Shown one piece after another: positions 49,501 to 58,200 of a stretch of DNA of 64,000 nt (within the stretch, counting starts at the first letter, position 1; each line of letters starts with the position of its first letter). The translations under genes were made by a program, and so were the position numbers. The notes beneath the pieces are model-generated. The model saw only the letters and a list, made by a program, of their open reading frames with translations. It searched no databases and was not told the origin of the DNA. The stretch lies in assembly GCF_036323735.1 (NCBI RefSeq), contig NC_086037.1, positions 55,848,502-55,912,501 on the forward strand, written 5' to 3'. The DNA comes from Rattus norvegicus (lineage: Eukaryota; Chordata; Mammalia; Rodentia; Muridae).

Positions 49501-52500
49501 ACACATCTACACACCCACACACCCAAACCCAGACCTATACTCATCCACACCCTACACCAAACACCCCCACTCTTACCCACCCTCCCACTCCACCTCCCCA
49601 CATACCCACACCCTCAAACACCCATCCCCACCCCTTTCACACACCCCCACCCCCAATGTGGCACATGCTATCAGTCCCAGCACTCGGGGTAGAAGAAAAA
49701 AAATGACCATGAGTTCAAGGCTAACTCAACTGCATAGAGTTCTAGGCCAGCAAGGGATTCAGCCTTGTCTGAAAATAACCTTAATAAATAAGTATGAATA
49801 AGACTTCTACCACCTTTTTCCTAGAGCATGGAACCCCATTTATAACTTGAATGCTGTTACCTTTCTCATCTTCCTCTGTCTTCTCTGTGTTAGCACTGGT
49901 CTTAACAACAGCACCTTGGTTAGAAACAAAGTAGAGATGTTGTTCAAAACTTTATTCCATTTCTAGCAACCAAGACAATTCTAATTCTAGGGGGAGAAAT
50001 TATCAAATTTTTCAACAAAACAAATGAGAAAACCAAGCCACTACTAAAACCATTTTATTCTTTCTACATAAAGCTTAGCAACACTGCCTTCTGTGATTAT
50101 TTCCAGATCCCCTTACCCTATTTTATAAACAACTGCATACTTCTGTCACAGCAGTGACATTTCTGAAATAATACAGAATGATAACTACAATAGCATTAAT
50201 TAGGAAGCATCTTTGTGCTCAATAAAACATCTGCAGTTGTGTCAATGTGAGCACAATGCCATAAAAATTCCGTGTAGTAAATTATTGACTAATAGAAATA
50301 TATACTCAGGGCTGGAGAGATGGCTCAGTGGTTAAGAGCACTAACTGCTCTTCCAGAGGTCCTGAGTTCAAATCCCAGCAACCACATGGTGGCTCACAAC
50401 CATCTGTAATAGGATCTAATGCCCTCTTCTGGTGTGTCTGAAGACAGCTACAGTGTACTTATATATAATAAATAAATCTTTAAAGTATATATATACATAT
50501 GTATACACATACTCAATCAACATTGTAATTCAGCAAAATATATACAAGATTGTATTTCCAGAATGAGGTAATTAATTAGCATTGCTCTGATATTGATTGA
50601 TTTATGGTTGTTCTGTGGAACCTATTGCCTTGTGTGCTGATGGTAAGCACTTTACCATTAAGATAGAGTCCTAGTCCTCCACCTTACACTTTTTTTTTCT
50701 TTTTTTCGGAGCTGGGGACCGAACCCAGGGCCTTGCGCTTGCTAGGCAAGCGCTCTACCACTGAGCTAAATCCCCAACCCCCACCTTACACTTTTTAACA
50801 GATGTAAATTCAGGAGGATATTTGGAATATGTAAACTTACAAGTTGCTCAAATTTTATGCATCTCACCCCAAACTGAAGATAAAGAATGGTTTGAAAAAA
50901 ATCATCTCTGTCAATATAGTCCTATGGTTAAGTAATAAATTTAAATAATTTACATGCTAGTTAGGTACTCTCAATTCTATTAAACATTCTTTGACTATAC
51001 AGCCTAGTTTACTGATACCCAAGTCAAACAAATACCAATATTCACTAGTATTTTGTCTAGTATAAATGCACTAATTATTCAGGTAGTTGCTTTATCAAAA
51101 TAGAAATAGCAAATCAAAAATGCATTTGTTTATGAACTAGCTTTAGCTACTCACCATTGGCATCTGGTTTGATTTTCTCCTCTTTAAGATGCAAGTTGCT
51201 CAACTAAATGTGGGGGGAACAGAAAGTGTCAGGAAATCACATATAAGTCTCGAATCAACAGAGCCTCCCTAACGAGAGTAGAAGAGCAGCTCTCAAGGGT
51301 GCTCCCCAGCTACACTCAGTAAGATGATTCATTAGATTGTTCTGCTGGGTTCCTTTTGCTTCCAAATGGGTGAAAGAGAATAACAAAATCTCCCATAAAT
51401 ACAGTAGTAGAAAAAAAAAGAATTACGCAGTAGCCCCAAACTCAGATGCCCTAATTACAATCTCTCGGCAGAATTATACTTTGTAAGTTTCCTTCATGCT
51501 TTGATTTACAAAGACTCTCTCAGGGAGATGTCGTCAGAGCTGCCATTTTCTCATGTCCTGAAAGGAAAGAAATGTGACGATTGGAAAGGTGCAGTGTCTT
51601 TTCGACAGCCAACAGCAGACAAGAAGGATCATGGGCAGAGAGTCAGCGAAATGACTACTTATGTCTGGCTAAGTCTAACCAGACCACAACTGCACGCAGC
51701 GTCAAGCTCAAGCTGCCTTGTGCTACGGTCTGACAGTTTAACTGGGCACATCTTGGAGCACTGCAACACCAGGCATAACCAAACTGCCCAGCCAGGCTGA
51801 GGTGGGACAGGAAAAGAAGAAACAGATCAGAGAACTGTTCCAAGGCAAGAATTATCTGGACTTTGTCTAACAGTATAAATTTAGAAATATACTGGCATGA
51901 CCTATGTCTGCCCATGGGAATGTGAAGATCTTAATGGCAAGGACTATTTCTGTTCGCATCTAGCGCAATCAGACTAATCACGGAATATTGAGTGAAGACT
52001 CAGCTATCATCTAGTAAAGGGTAAAAAGAATAACAAATCACTACAAAGAAATGGTTATTTCTCAAACCACAGACAGGCTCTCTATGTCTTTTCTCTAAGT
52101 CCAAAAACAAAGAAAGGGGGAATGAGATTGGGAAGGCAGGAGAGAAAAAGTTGATTGGGTGGTTAGCTGCAGATGGAGGAACACCATTTGTCTTCATGGA
52201 AACTAAAATAAAACCTATGGTCTGTCTGCTTTAGTGTTACCGAGCAGCAGAGAGGAATGTAAGGGAGAGAGGAGACAAAGGGAATTAGCAGAGGGGTTAG
52301 CATATTGTAAACATGTAAAAATCTTTCATTCATTCTGGGGATCAAGGACTCGTTAAGTGACAGTAAGTGCAAAGCCTCCAGTACACTGTGTGATAAAGAA
52401 GGTACTACATACATTGCTAAAGCACTCCCCAGTTCCCTACCAGGAACATGGTCTAATTCTAGTACTCACAGACCTTTAAAGAGAGCTACTGAGCCAGGTG

Positions 52501-54686
52501 TGTTAACGCACACCTTCAGTCCCAGTGCAGGGAGGCAGGCAACTGTTGAATCACAGGTATGGGCCATGTAGCTGGGGCTACACGAGACCTGTATCTAGAG
52601 AAAGGAAGGAAAGGAGAAAGAAGAGACTATATTTAACACAAGAGAAGCAGGAATCCCTCTGAATGAGAATGAAAGCAGGGCTGGAGAGATGGCTCAGTGG
52701 TTAAGAACACTGACTGCTCTTCCAGAGGTCCTGAGTTCAATTCCCAGCAACCACGTGGTGGCTCACAACCATCTGTAATGAGATCTGGTGCCCTCTTCTG
52801 GTGTGTCTGAAGACAGTTACAGTGTACTCATACACATAAAAAATCAATAAAAAAAATAAAAAAGAGAATGAAAGCAAATCTGCTGTTTCCTCTTCTCTCA
52901 CAAAATGTGCTCGAAACACGGAGTGTCTGAATGAGACTAAAAGTTATGACAGAAACAGTTGTTACAATGCTTTGTGAATTTAGACATTTTTTTTTTCTTT
53001 TCTTTTTTTCGGAGCTGGGGACCGAACCCAGGGCCTTAAGTGCTCTACCACTGAGCTAAATCCCCAACTCCTTTATTTAGACATCTTGATACACAGACTG
53101 CCAGTCAAGAGCTAAGGAGTGAATTACTAATAAATACAGAAACCACAAAGCAATTAAGAATTCCACGCAAAATGAGTTTTATATAGTAAGGGGATTGACT
53201 GCCCAGAAGACTCAGTGGGTGATGACATTTGCCATCACACCTGAAGACCTACAAGGAACAAGGACTCCTCCTGCTGTCTTCTGACCCTCATGCCTGTGCC
53301 ACGGCAACATCTCTCCCCCACCCCACAAAAGCCAGATAAATATAATTAAAAATATTTAAAATGCTGGGCGTGGTGACATACACTTTTAGTCCCAGTACTT
53401 GAGAGGCAGTGGCAGGTGTCTCTCTGAGTTCGAGGCCAGCCTAGTCTACAGAGCAGATTCCAGGACAGCCAGGGCTACACAGAGAAACTCTGCCTCAAAA
53501 ACAAAACAAAAAACCCAACAACAACATCAACAACAAAAAACAACAAATTTTTTTTCTCAAGCAGGCCACAGTACTCAGGAGGTAAGTGGTAGAAGATCAG
53601 GAGTTCCAGTCCACCCTGAGATATATATAGCAAGGTCCTGATTAAAAATAAAAATAAAAAAGGCTGGGTGTAGTAGAGCACAACTTTGATCCCAACATTC
53701 AGGTGGCAGAGACAGGACAATCCCTTTGAGTTTGAGGGCAGCCTGGTCGGTCTATAAAAGAAGTCCCAGAACAGCTGGGGCTGTTATACAAAGAAATCCT
53801 ATCTTGAGAACCAAAAAATATAAATAAAAATGACCCCTCAATGCACAAGCCCAAAATACTATTTCTCTTTAAACTATACGTACTATAATAAAAGCTTCGA
53901 GCCCAAGTGAATTTTACTACTTTGTTGTATTGGGGTGTGTGTGTGTATTTCACAGATCACTATGCAGCCCAGGGTAGCCTTGTACTTGAGGGCAGTCTTC
54001 CTGTCTAAGCCTCCAAGTGATAGGATGAGAGGTGCCACACCACAGTGCCAGGTTCAAACCTTTACTCTTTCAAAGTTAAGAAAAAATGAACAAGGTCCTA
54101 ATTCGTGTTAAATTCATAGACATATATATTAAGTTAGGTTCAAAATTATGCTAGAACTCAGGATGTTTATAAGTTAAATCTAGCAATATTTAACTCATAT
54201 CTTGCTACTATGTATCAGGTTCAGAAAATGAGTTAAGCCATCCAAAAGAAGACTTACTGACAGACCAGTCAGTCACTCACTGCCAATAACCAGTTGGAGG
54301 AGTCACACAATTATGAGTAAGACATCCTCCCTGAGCCCAAGAAACTCCGCTCTGAAGATACATACAACCATCCGAGTTTGTGAGTGCAATCGCTATCAGC
54401 CCTGATTCCAGGAAGACAGGCGGGTGGCTGAGCACTATGGGGAACCGAACATACAACTTGAGTTTACACAAGGTGGAAGGGATTGGGTAATCAAAGCCAG
54501 CTCTGGGCCCAGGCCCCATGCCGCCAGGGTCCTCTGTCCAGTACCAAACAACCTAAGAAGTGTCCTTCCAAGGGACCGATACCCTGACAGCTTTGGCACC
54601 TGGTCCTCCAGCGGTTGGTGACAACTCACCGACTCAGCGGCGGCTTCCTGCTCGTCCACTGCTAGGGCCCAAGAATCCGTGGCCAT
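33965..54686 (-). CDS. Ddx19b: Ddx19b, DEAD-box ATP-dependent RNA helicase DDX19B (12 coding exons)
   Basis: Paralogue of Ddx19a in tandem, same strand. Family role: mRNA export ATPase docking on NUP214 and activated by GLE1-InsP6; a role in translation termination has also been reported. Spliced CDS: 54630-54686, 51155-51203, 49861-49914, 48452-48587, 48143-48235, 43947-44049, 40511-40625, 37981-38158, 37420-37657, 34925-35087, 34378-34569, 33965-34026. The total is 1440 nt (479 aa plus stop), the length I recall for human DDX19B, with open frame and GT-AG introns throughout. Numbering reproduces the well-studied human residues: Lys144 (Walker A), Glu243 (DEAD), Arg429 (motif VI). The N-terminus MATDSWALAVDEQEAAAES identifies the B paralogue. 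It differs from Ddx19a in protein mainly in exons 2-3 and at single residues in exons 5-8. It lies closest to Aars1, as DDX19B does in human. Confidence 0.96.
34378..34569 (-). CDS. Ddx19b: Ddx19b coding exon 11 (motif VI)
   Basis: Encodes GIDVEQVSVVINFDLPVDKD through IQEHF. It contains HRIGRTGR with Arg429. It is identical to Ddx19a exon 11. Confidence 0.96.
34925..35087 (-). CDS. Ddx19b: Ddx19b coding exon 10
   Basis: Encodes TRKTASWLAAELSKEGHQVA through TTNVCARG. It is identical to Ddx19a exon 10. The acceptor flank (TTTTCACTCCAG) already differs. Confidence 0.95.
35418..35545 (+). mobile_element. 5'-truncated B2 SINE
   Basis: Ddx19b intron 9. Begins in the AATTCCCAGCAACCAC region. Confidence 0.85.
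35553..35740 (+). mobile_element. B2 SINE
   Basis: Ddx19b intron 9. Follows the truncated copy directly. Confidence 0.93.
36267..36451 (+). mobile_element. B2 SINE nested in an older reverse SINE
   Basis: Ddx19b intron 9. TGAACTCAG is duplicated on both sides, inside an older reverse-oriented element spanning about 36130-36515. Confidence 0.88.
36751..36905 (+). mobile_element. B2-type SINE, diverged
   Basis: Ddx19b intron 9. GGCTGGAGAGGTGGCTCAGC start with a decayed 3' half. Confidence 0.85.
37420..37657 (-). CDS. Ddx19b: Ddx19b coding exon 9 (SAT)
   Basis: Encodes MLPRNCQMLLFSATFEDSVW through MIFCH. It carries NIIKL and CNNREEK, the variants I associate with DDX19A in human, which suggests the sequence was copied from Ddx19a. 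Confidence 0.96.
37981..38158 (-). CDS. Ddx19b: Ddx19b coding exon 8 (TPGT, DEAD)
   Basis: Encodes LERGQKVGEQIVIGTPGTVL through SIRIQR. It contains DEAD with Glu243. The base at 38084 gives Met228 (SKMKF) in place of Leu. Confidence 0.96.
38545..38643 (+). mobile_element. ID SINE
   Basis: Ddx19b intron 7, flanked by duplicated AAGATGTAAC. Confidence 0.95.
38680..38768 (+). mobile_element. ID SINE with small internal deletion
   Basis: Second ID in the same orientation, 36 bp after the previous one. It lacks about 10 bp in the AAGCGCAAGG region. Confidence 0.94.
38783..38962 (+). mobile_element. B2-type SINE, diverged
   Basis: Ddx19b intron 7. GGGCTGGAGAGATGGCCCAG start. Confidence 0.88.
39228..39388 (-). 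mobile_element. B2 SINE
   Basis: Ddx19b intron 7. Reverse orientation, 60 bp from the next forward B2. Confidence 0.92.
39448..39616 (+). mobile_element. B2 SINE at the 5' edge of the Erh retrocopy
   Basis: Flanked by an exact duplication AAAGAAAGCGTGGCTG (39432-39447 and 39614-39629). Confidence 0.94.
39630..40365 (+). pseudogene. Erh processed pseudogene (retrocopy)
   Basis: Intronless decayed copy of the enhancer-of-rudimentary homologue mRNA, antisense in Ddx19b intron 7. Recognisable pieces on the plus strand: SHTILL near 39681, KRPE, NECMEG, EEHLKRMNP, a match to the ISQ-FDFIDDL region, YRADT, and the C-terminal QAG region near 39950. The start codon is TTG (39678-39680), and deletions and frameshifts break the reading frame, so it is dead. 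A 3' UTR-like stretch, AATAAA at 40333-40338 and a terminal A-run mark retrotransposition. A 14-bp imperfect direct repeat (about 39614-39627 and 40367-40380, 12/14) may be the target-site duplication. Identified from memory of the ERH protein. Confidence 0.85.
40511..40625 (-). CDS. Ddx19b: Ddx19b coding exon 7 (motif Ia)
   Basis: Encodes CLCLSPTYELALQTGKVIEQ through VRGNK. It has Tyr in MGKFYPELK where Ddx19a has His. Confidence 0.95.
41155..41232. repeat. (GGAA)n-(GGGA)n polypurine microsatellite
   Basis: Pure purine GGAA/GGGA tract at the 3' end of a B1 SINE in Ddx19b intron 6, probably grown from the SINE A-tail. Confidence 0.95.
42419..42521 (+). mobile_element. ID SINE
   Basis: Ddx19b intron 6, flanked by copies of GAACATACAG and directly followed by a B2. 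Confidence 0.95.
42534..42702 (+). mobile_element. B2 SINE
   Basis: Ddx19b intron 6. Immediately follows an ID element. Confidence 0.93.
42793..42845. repeat. (TG)n microsatellite
   Basis: About 26 TG units in Ddx19b intron 6. Confidence 0.97.
43216..43325 (+). mobile_element. ID SINE
   Basis: Ddx19b intron 6. Its tail runs into a GAAA repeat. Confidence 0.95.
43583..43626. repeat. (TG)n microsatellite, interrupted
   Basis: TG run with GGTG interruptions in Ddx19b intron 6. Confidence 0.93.
43947..44049 (-). CDS. Ddx19b: Ddx19b coding exon 6 (Walker A)
   Basis: Encodes PQNLIAQSQSGTGKTAAF through PANNHPQ, with the P-loop Lys144. Confidence 0.95.
44085..44452 (+). mobile_element. Rodent medium-copy interspersed repeat (same family as 28640-29045)
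   Basis: Ddx19b intron 5. GGCACTATTAGGAGGTGTGG near the start and ATAATGGACTAAACCTCTAA toward the end. Interrupted by a TCTG repeat. Confidence 0.6.
44222..44250. repeat. (TCTG)n short tandem repeat
   Basis: Seven TCTG-type units within a rodent interspersed repeat in Ddx19b intron 5. Confidence 0.9.
44466..44690 (+). mobile_element. B2-type SINE, old
   Basis: Ddx19b intron 5. GGGCTAGAAAGATGGTTCAG start. Diverged. Confidence 0.8.
44698..44810 (+). mobile_element. ID SINE
   Basis: Ddx19b intron 5, flanked by duplicated AATAAAAGCAAA. Confidence 0.95.
45062..45166 (-). mobile_element. ID SINE
   Basis: Ddx19b intron 5, flanked by target-site duplication TCGCCCAGATTCTT. Inverted relative to the ID at 44698. 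Confidence 0.96.
45255..45425 (+). mobile_element. Rodent interspersed repeat, second family (unnamed)
   Basis: Ddx19b intron 5. Resembles a common rodent repeat with the phrases TAAAGACCATAGCAAAAAGC and CCTGGAGGCAGGACTGA. Confidence 0.5.
46473..46527. repeat. (TG)n microsatellite
   Basis: About 27 TG units in Ddx19b intron 5. Confidence 0.97.
46976..47125 (+). mobile_element. B2 SINE with internal deletion
   Basis: Ddx19b intron 5. The CACAACCATCTGTAATGGG segment is missing. Confidence 0.88.
47380..47574 (-). mobile_element. B2 SINE
   Basis: Ddx19b intron 5. Duplicated CACTGAACATCTT flanks. Inverted relative to the B2 at 46976. Confidence 0.94.
47631..47738 (+). mobile_element. ID SINE
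   Basis: Ddx19b intron 5, flanked by duplicated ACAACTGGG. Confidence 0.95.
48143..48235 (-). CDS. Ddx19b: Ddx19b coding exon 5 (Q motif)
   Basis: Encodes KPQLLQGVYAMGFNRPSKIQ through LMLAEP. The donor is GTATGT. The intron to exon 4 is only 216 bp, against 4.4 kb in Ddx19a. Confidence 0.95.
48452..48587 (-). CDS. Ddx19b: Ddx19b coding exon 4
   Basis: Encodes EDRAAQSLLNKLIRSNLVDN through FEELRL. It is identical base for base to Ddx19a exon 4, with unrelated introns on both sides. Confidence 0.95.
48822..49012 (-). mobile_element. B2 SINE
   Basis: Ddx19b intron 3. Duplicated TGTACTAGAGTTCTT flanks. Confidence 0.95.
49447..49656. repeat. C/A-rich strand-asymmetric tract
   Basis: About 210 bp of degenerate CACCCACA-type sequence almost free of G on the plus strand, in Ddx19b intron 3. 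The transcribed RNA is G-rich with many GGG runs. Confidence 0.85.
49861..49914 (-). CDS. Ddx19b: Ddx19b coding exon 3
   Basis: Encodes GAVVKTSANTEKTEEDEK. It has one extra codon compared with Ddx19a. The acidic/Lys-rich N-terminal extension is less conserved than the core. Confidence 0.93.
50309..50484 (+). mobile_element. B2 SINE
   Basis: Ddx19b intron 2. Duplicated ATATATAC-type flanks. Confidence 0.94.
50690..50781 (-). mobile_element. ID SINE
   Basis: Ddx19b intron 2, flanked by duplicated CACCTTACACTTTTT. Confidence 0.96.
51155..51203 (-). CDS. Ddx19b: Ddx19b coding exon 2
   Basis: Encodes LSNLHLKEEKIKPDAN plus one base. It has a TTTAG acceptor and GTGAGT donor and the same phase as the Ddx19a exon. 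Confidence 0.93.
51910..52000 (+). mobile_element. Possible ancient L2/MIR-type repeat remnant
   Basis: Ddx19b intron 1. The pattern GGCAAGGACTATTTCTGTTC followed by ATATTGAGTGAA resembles the decayed 3' end of L2. Weak. Confidence 0.3.
52678..52863 (+). mobile_element. B2 SINE
   Basis: Ddx19b intron 1. Duplicated GAGAATGAAAGCA flanks. Confidence 0.95.
52988..53071 (-). mobile_element. ID SINE with internal deletion
   Basis: Ddx19b intron 1. About 13 bp are missing from the middle of the body. Flanked by duplicated ATTTAGACAT. Confidence 0.94.
54630..54686 (-). CDS. Ddx19b: Ddx19b coding exon 1
   Basis: Encodes MATDSWALAVDEQEAAAES in phase 0, with a consensus GTGAGT donor. The ATG at 54686 lies in a GC-rich promoter island. 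Confidence 0.94.
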
Positions 54687-54960
54687 GGTCCCCAGTGCCC
54701 GGGCAGCGCTGGCAGGTTTGCCCGCTTGGGCGGTGCAACCGCGGACTCAGGTGGGTGTCAGAGAGGTCCAGCACCGCCCCGGGGGAAATCATTCACCGCC
54801 GCTCAGAAGACCGGAAACGGCGCGCCACGGTGTCGTCAGAGTCGCGTCAGCTCTGCGCCCCTAAGGTCTGGGGATCCAGCGCCACTACCGTCTTCTTCGG
54901 GTGCCCACCCCTCACCCCTCGCTGCAGATCTCCCTACAACCCAACTGAGGTAGCCAGCAT
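54687..54960 (-). promoter_or_regulatory. Ddx19b: Ddx19b promoter / 5' UTR region
   Basis: CpG-rich region directly upstream of the ATG at 54686. It holds an ETS-type CCGGAA (54811 area) and CGTCA half-sites near 54834-54850. It is not obviously alignable with the Ddx19a promoter. Confidence 0.6.
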
Positions 54961-57075
54961 TAACTGCTCTTGGACTGAAGACGGAAAATCACATTCCCGA
55001 CTAGCATGGTGGCATAACTATTACAGTCAGAATACATAAGCAAGTGTTTTAACTTTCCAGGATCTTTAAAATGCCTCAGTGTAAAAGTGCCTTACCAGAC
55101 TTTTAGCTAAGGTCAAAATAGTAGCTGTTCTTTTTAATTTAATAAGACATCTAAGCATTGGCAACCAGTCACGTGAAACAAAGGGTTAAGTGCTTAACGA
55201 TATGCCCCAAATTGAGCTTTGAAATACCAAAGGAAGGTGCCAAGGAAAACATTTGGTAGAGATCAGAGACCAGAAAGAGTAAGCAGTTTATTCAATCAAA
55301 CCAATTCTGTTCCCGAATGAATTGACAAGCGCAGTTTAATAGCAAAATACATGACTTTGGAGTTATCTACACTTTCTCCAGATGGCCAGCTCTCCTCTCC
55401 TCTCCTATGTAGAGGTTGTGTAGTTGGGGTTGCACTTTATAAAAAGAGAAGGAGAGAAGGCATATGTTTGGTGGAGGTGCAGTCAGGTATGGGGAAAGGG
55501 GTTGCCTCCGAGGGCCCATGCTAAGGCCTAAGGGACCAGCCACACAACAGTATAGTATAGAATAGAGTTTACTCGGGGGTACATTTTATTCAGTTACTTT
55601 TGGGTAGTTTATAGATTTAGTCATCTAATTTTATGTGTATGAGTGTTTTGCTTGCATGTGTATGTGCACCACATGTGTGCCTGATACCTAGTCAGAGAGG
55701 GTGTTGGATACATTGGAAGTGGAGTTACAGATCTACCATGTGGTCCTCTGCAAGAGCAACAAGTGCTCTTAACCTCTGAGCCATCTCTCCAGCCTTAATT
55801 TCGGTTAATTTTAAAAAGGAGGTACTAGTTCTAGTTTTAGAACAGTAAAATAAAGGAGAATGGAAATGCCTGTTTCCCCTAACTGGGATTAAATAGGCCT
55901 TAATTCTGTGTATTCCATAGAAAGAAACAGCATTTTCCTGGAACTTAGGAAAACATTTTACTGTAAGCAATAAGTTAACCTCAAGAAATGCTGAGTAGGT
56001 AAGAATGGGGTGGCAGCAGGGGGACAACCAAGCACAACCAGGGGGCCAAAAGCAGCTAGATTTTGTTATTTTGTATTTTTCAAGACTAGAGAAAGTTATT
56101 TAAAAAATTCCAAACAAATTTTATCGAAGCGAATTACTAAGTTATGCAAGATGTAATACAGTATGTGAACAGGTTCCACTTGTTTGCCAAAGACAAGCCG
56201 AACGCACATAGGTGTGTATACAGTCCTAAAGTCATCAGAAACACAACTAACAGGGACTGTTTATGAGGGGTTTCTCTAACTCACGTGACCTGCCTGCCTC
56301 AGTCGCCAAAGTGCTAGGACTGCAAGCATGAACCATTGCCATCTGCAATTTCATTTTATCCTCTCAAATTAATTTCTATGTGCTCATTTTCTGTCCCCTC
56401 CCTCCCTCTTTTGCGACAGAATCTTAAAAAAACAAAACAAAACAAAACATTGTGGTGAAGGCTGTGATCCCAGTGATAGGCTGAATAAGGAGTTGGAGAT
56501 CAACGGGACCTTTCCTTCACCCCACTATTTTTTGTTTTTGAGACAAGATTTCTCTGTGTAGCCTTGGCTGCCCTAGAACTCACTCCATAGGCCAGGTTGG
56601 CCTCAAATTCACAGAGATCTACCTACCTCTCCCTCCTCAGTGCCGGGATTAAAGGTGGGCACCTTCACTACCAGGTTAATAAAAAAAAAAAAAACTAAAT
56701 AAAACACAGCTCAGTGTTGATGTAAGTCATTATAAATAAGCCCAGCACGCAGGGAGCACAGGCAGGTGAATCTCTATGAGTTTGAGGCCAGCCTGGTCGA
56801 CATAGTTCCATATCACCCAGGACTACAAAAGACAAAATAACAAAACAAAAACAAAAACAAAAAAACAACCCCCCCCCAAAACCGGCCAAATTTTACTTCA
56901 GATAAACAACAAAGGAAATAACATAGTAACAATTAACAAATACCTCAGTTTCTGGGGGATGGAAGGATTAAAGAGTTGGAAAACTCTTGACCAGATTGCT
57001 ATGACCCTTTATGAAATTGCCCAAAAGTAATTTAAAAGTCAACCAGCTTGCCTCCCACCCCCACCCCCACCCCCG

Positions 57076-57123
<48 letters not shown>

Positions 57124-57949
57124 CCTAGCTTTCTATTACGAGACTCAAGAAATAAAACGTGGAATTAAAAGTAGATATGCCCAGCAGCACATTCTAGACC
57201 CTGAATGTCTAGTCACTCCAACATAAATGCGAAATTTCAACTGAAGCACTCTCCAAGTTAAGCCAAGTGGTTCCCCCGTAATACTTGCATTGGGAAGGTG
57301 GAAGCCGTAAGATCCAGTTCAAGATTATCGTTGGCTATATATTGAGTTTAAGGCTAGCCTAGGGCAAGTAAGATCGTTCAGAGTACCAACAAAGAATACC
57401 AAAAGCAGCCTCTGTACCCATCACAGGACATTGTATCCTGAATTAAATTAAGTGTGTTATCTTTTCTATTAAAATGAATATCTAAGCTCGGCATTGTGGC
57501 GCTCGTGCCTTTAGTTAATCTCAGCACTTGGGAGAGAAGCGGGTGGATCTCTGAGTTCGAGGCCAGCCTGGCCTACAGAGCAAGCGCTGTTATAGACAAC
57601 AAACAAAAACAAAAAGTCTAGACTCTCAGAGTCATCCCAACATAGTTGAGCAATGTTAGACTTCTGAGGAGAAAGAACGTGGTGTCTGTCCAAAGTGGGG
57701 TGTGAAGAAGGACCAACTAGGCACTTTAGTTCAGTCTCCTGTACTTATTATTTCCATGTAGCCGATGCCAGTCTGTTTCCTAACTCTTGGCAGGCCGCCC
57801 CTGGGTTCTGCGACATCTCAAAGGCCTGAGGCCTGGTGCTTTGCTGAGGGTCAAGTCTCCTCAGCTTTTAATCATTCCCCTACCTTCTTTCTAACAGCGA
57901 GAAAAGCGCCTAAAGATGTGGAAGGAAGGCTACCCACACAGATACTCAC
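54961..57949. other. Ddx19b upstream region, no gene seen
   Basis: Unique sequence to about 55600, a reverse B2-related element near 55630-55800, B1 near 56527-56678 (-), 56735-56870 (+) and 57484-57605 (+), and a CA repeat. Confidence 0.6.
57048..57122. repeat. (CA)n microsatellite after a C-rich run
   Basis: CCCCCA repeats pass into about 22 CA units between Ddx19b and the orphan island. Confidence 0.96.
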
Positions 57950-58200
57950 ACCAGTCAGGGGCAGGGAAAGTGAATTCCGCGCTTGGGCACGGGCTCGGGC
58001 TCGGCCTCGACTAGGCCAGCAGCTCCGGCCATCGCCGCTCAACATGGCGGTTAGGCTTCCCCAACGGCCACTCACAGTCCAAGCCAAGCCTAAGCTCCAT
58101 TGGCTAGGGCTTTGAAGTTGGCTCCTCCCACCCAATCATAAGAGGGGCAGGGAGCAGCTCTTGCTTGCGCATGCGCACTGAGAATATCCCCCCCCCTTCC
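57950..58200 (-). promoter_or_regulatory. Orphan GC-rich island with NRF1, YY1 and CCAAT motifs
   Basis: A CpG-rich island 3.3 kb upstream of Ddx19b and about 2 kb from Aars1, with no protein gene of its own. It contains an NRF1 palindrome, a YY1-type CAACATGGCGG at 58040-58050 and CCAAT boxes near 58097 (inverted) and 58131. On the minus strand a strong donor GTGAGTATC (57941-57949) could end an exon at 57950. It may be an alternative upstream first exon of Ddx19b or an lncRNA promoter. Confidence 0.5.
58166..58177. promoter_or_regulatory. NRF1 binding palindrome TGCGCATGCGCA
   Basis: A 12-bp perfect palindrome that exactly fits the NRF1 consensus YGCGCAYGCGCR, typical of CpG-island promoters. 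Confidence 0.7.

Larger units (their letters stand above)
48588..49860. other. Ddx19b intron 3
   Basis: B1 near 48633-48758 and 49258-49400 (+), reverse B2 at 48822, then the C/A-rich tract. Confidence 0.75.
49915..51154. other. Ddx19b intron 2
   Basis: One B2 and one reverse ID, otherwise AT-rich unique sequence. Confidence 0.7.
51204..54629. other. Ddx19b intron 1
   Basis: 51400-52450 is unusually SINE-free and looks unique. After it come a B2, an ID, a B1 near 53363-53510 and a B1-like copy near 53655-53815. Confidence 0.65.

Noticed and set aside
54560..55039. A 159-codon plus-strand open frame in the Ddx19b promoter island
   Set aside because: GC-rich random frame antisense to the promoter, with no recognisable domain and no splice or Kozak support.
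57765..58115. A 116-codon plus-strand frame through the NRF1/YY1 island
   Set aside because: Arg/Ala-rich CpG-island composition and no known domain; the island is better described as a promoter.
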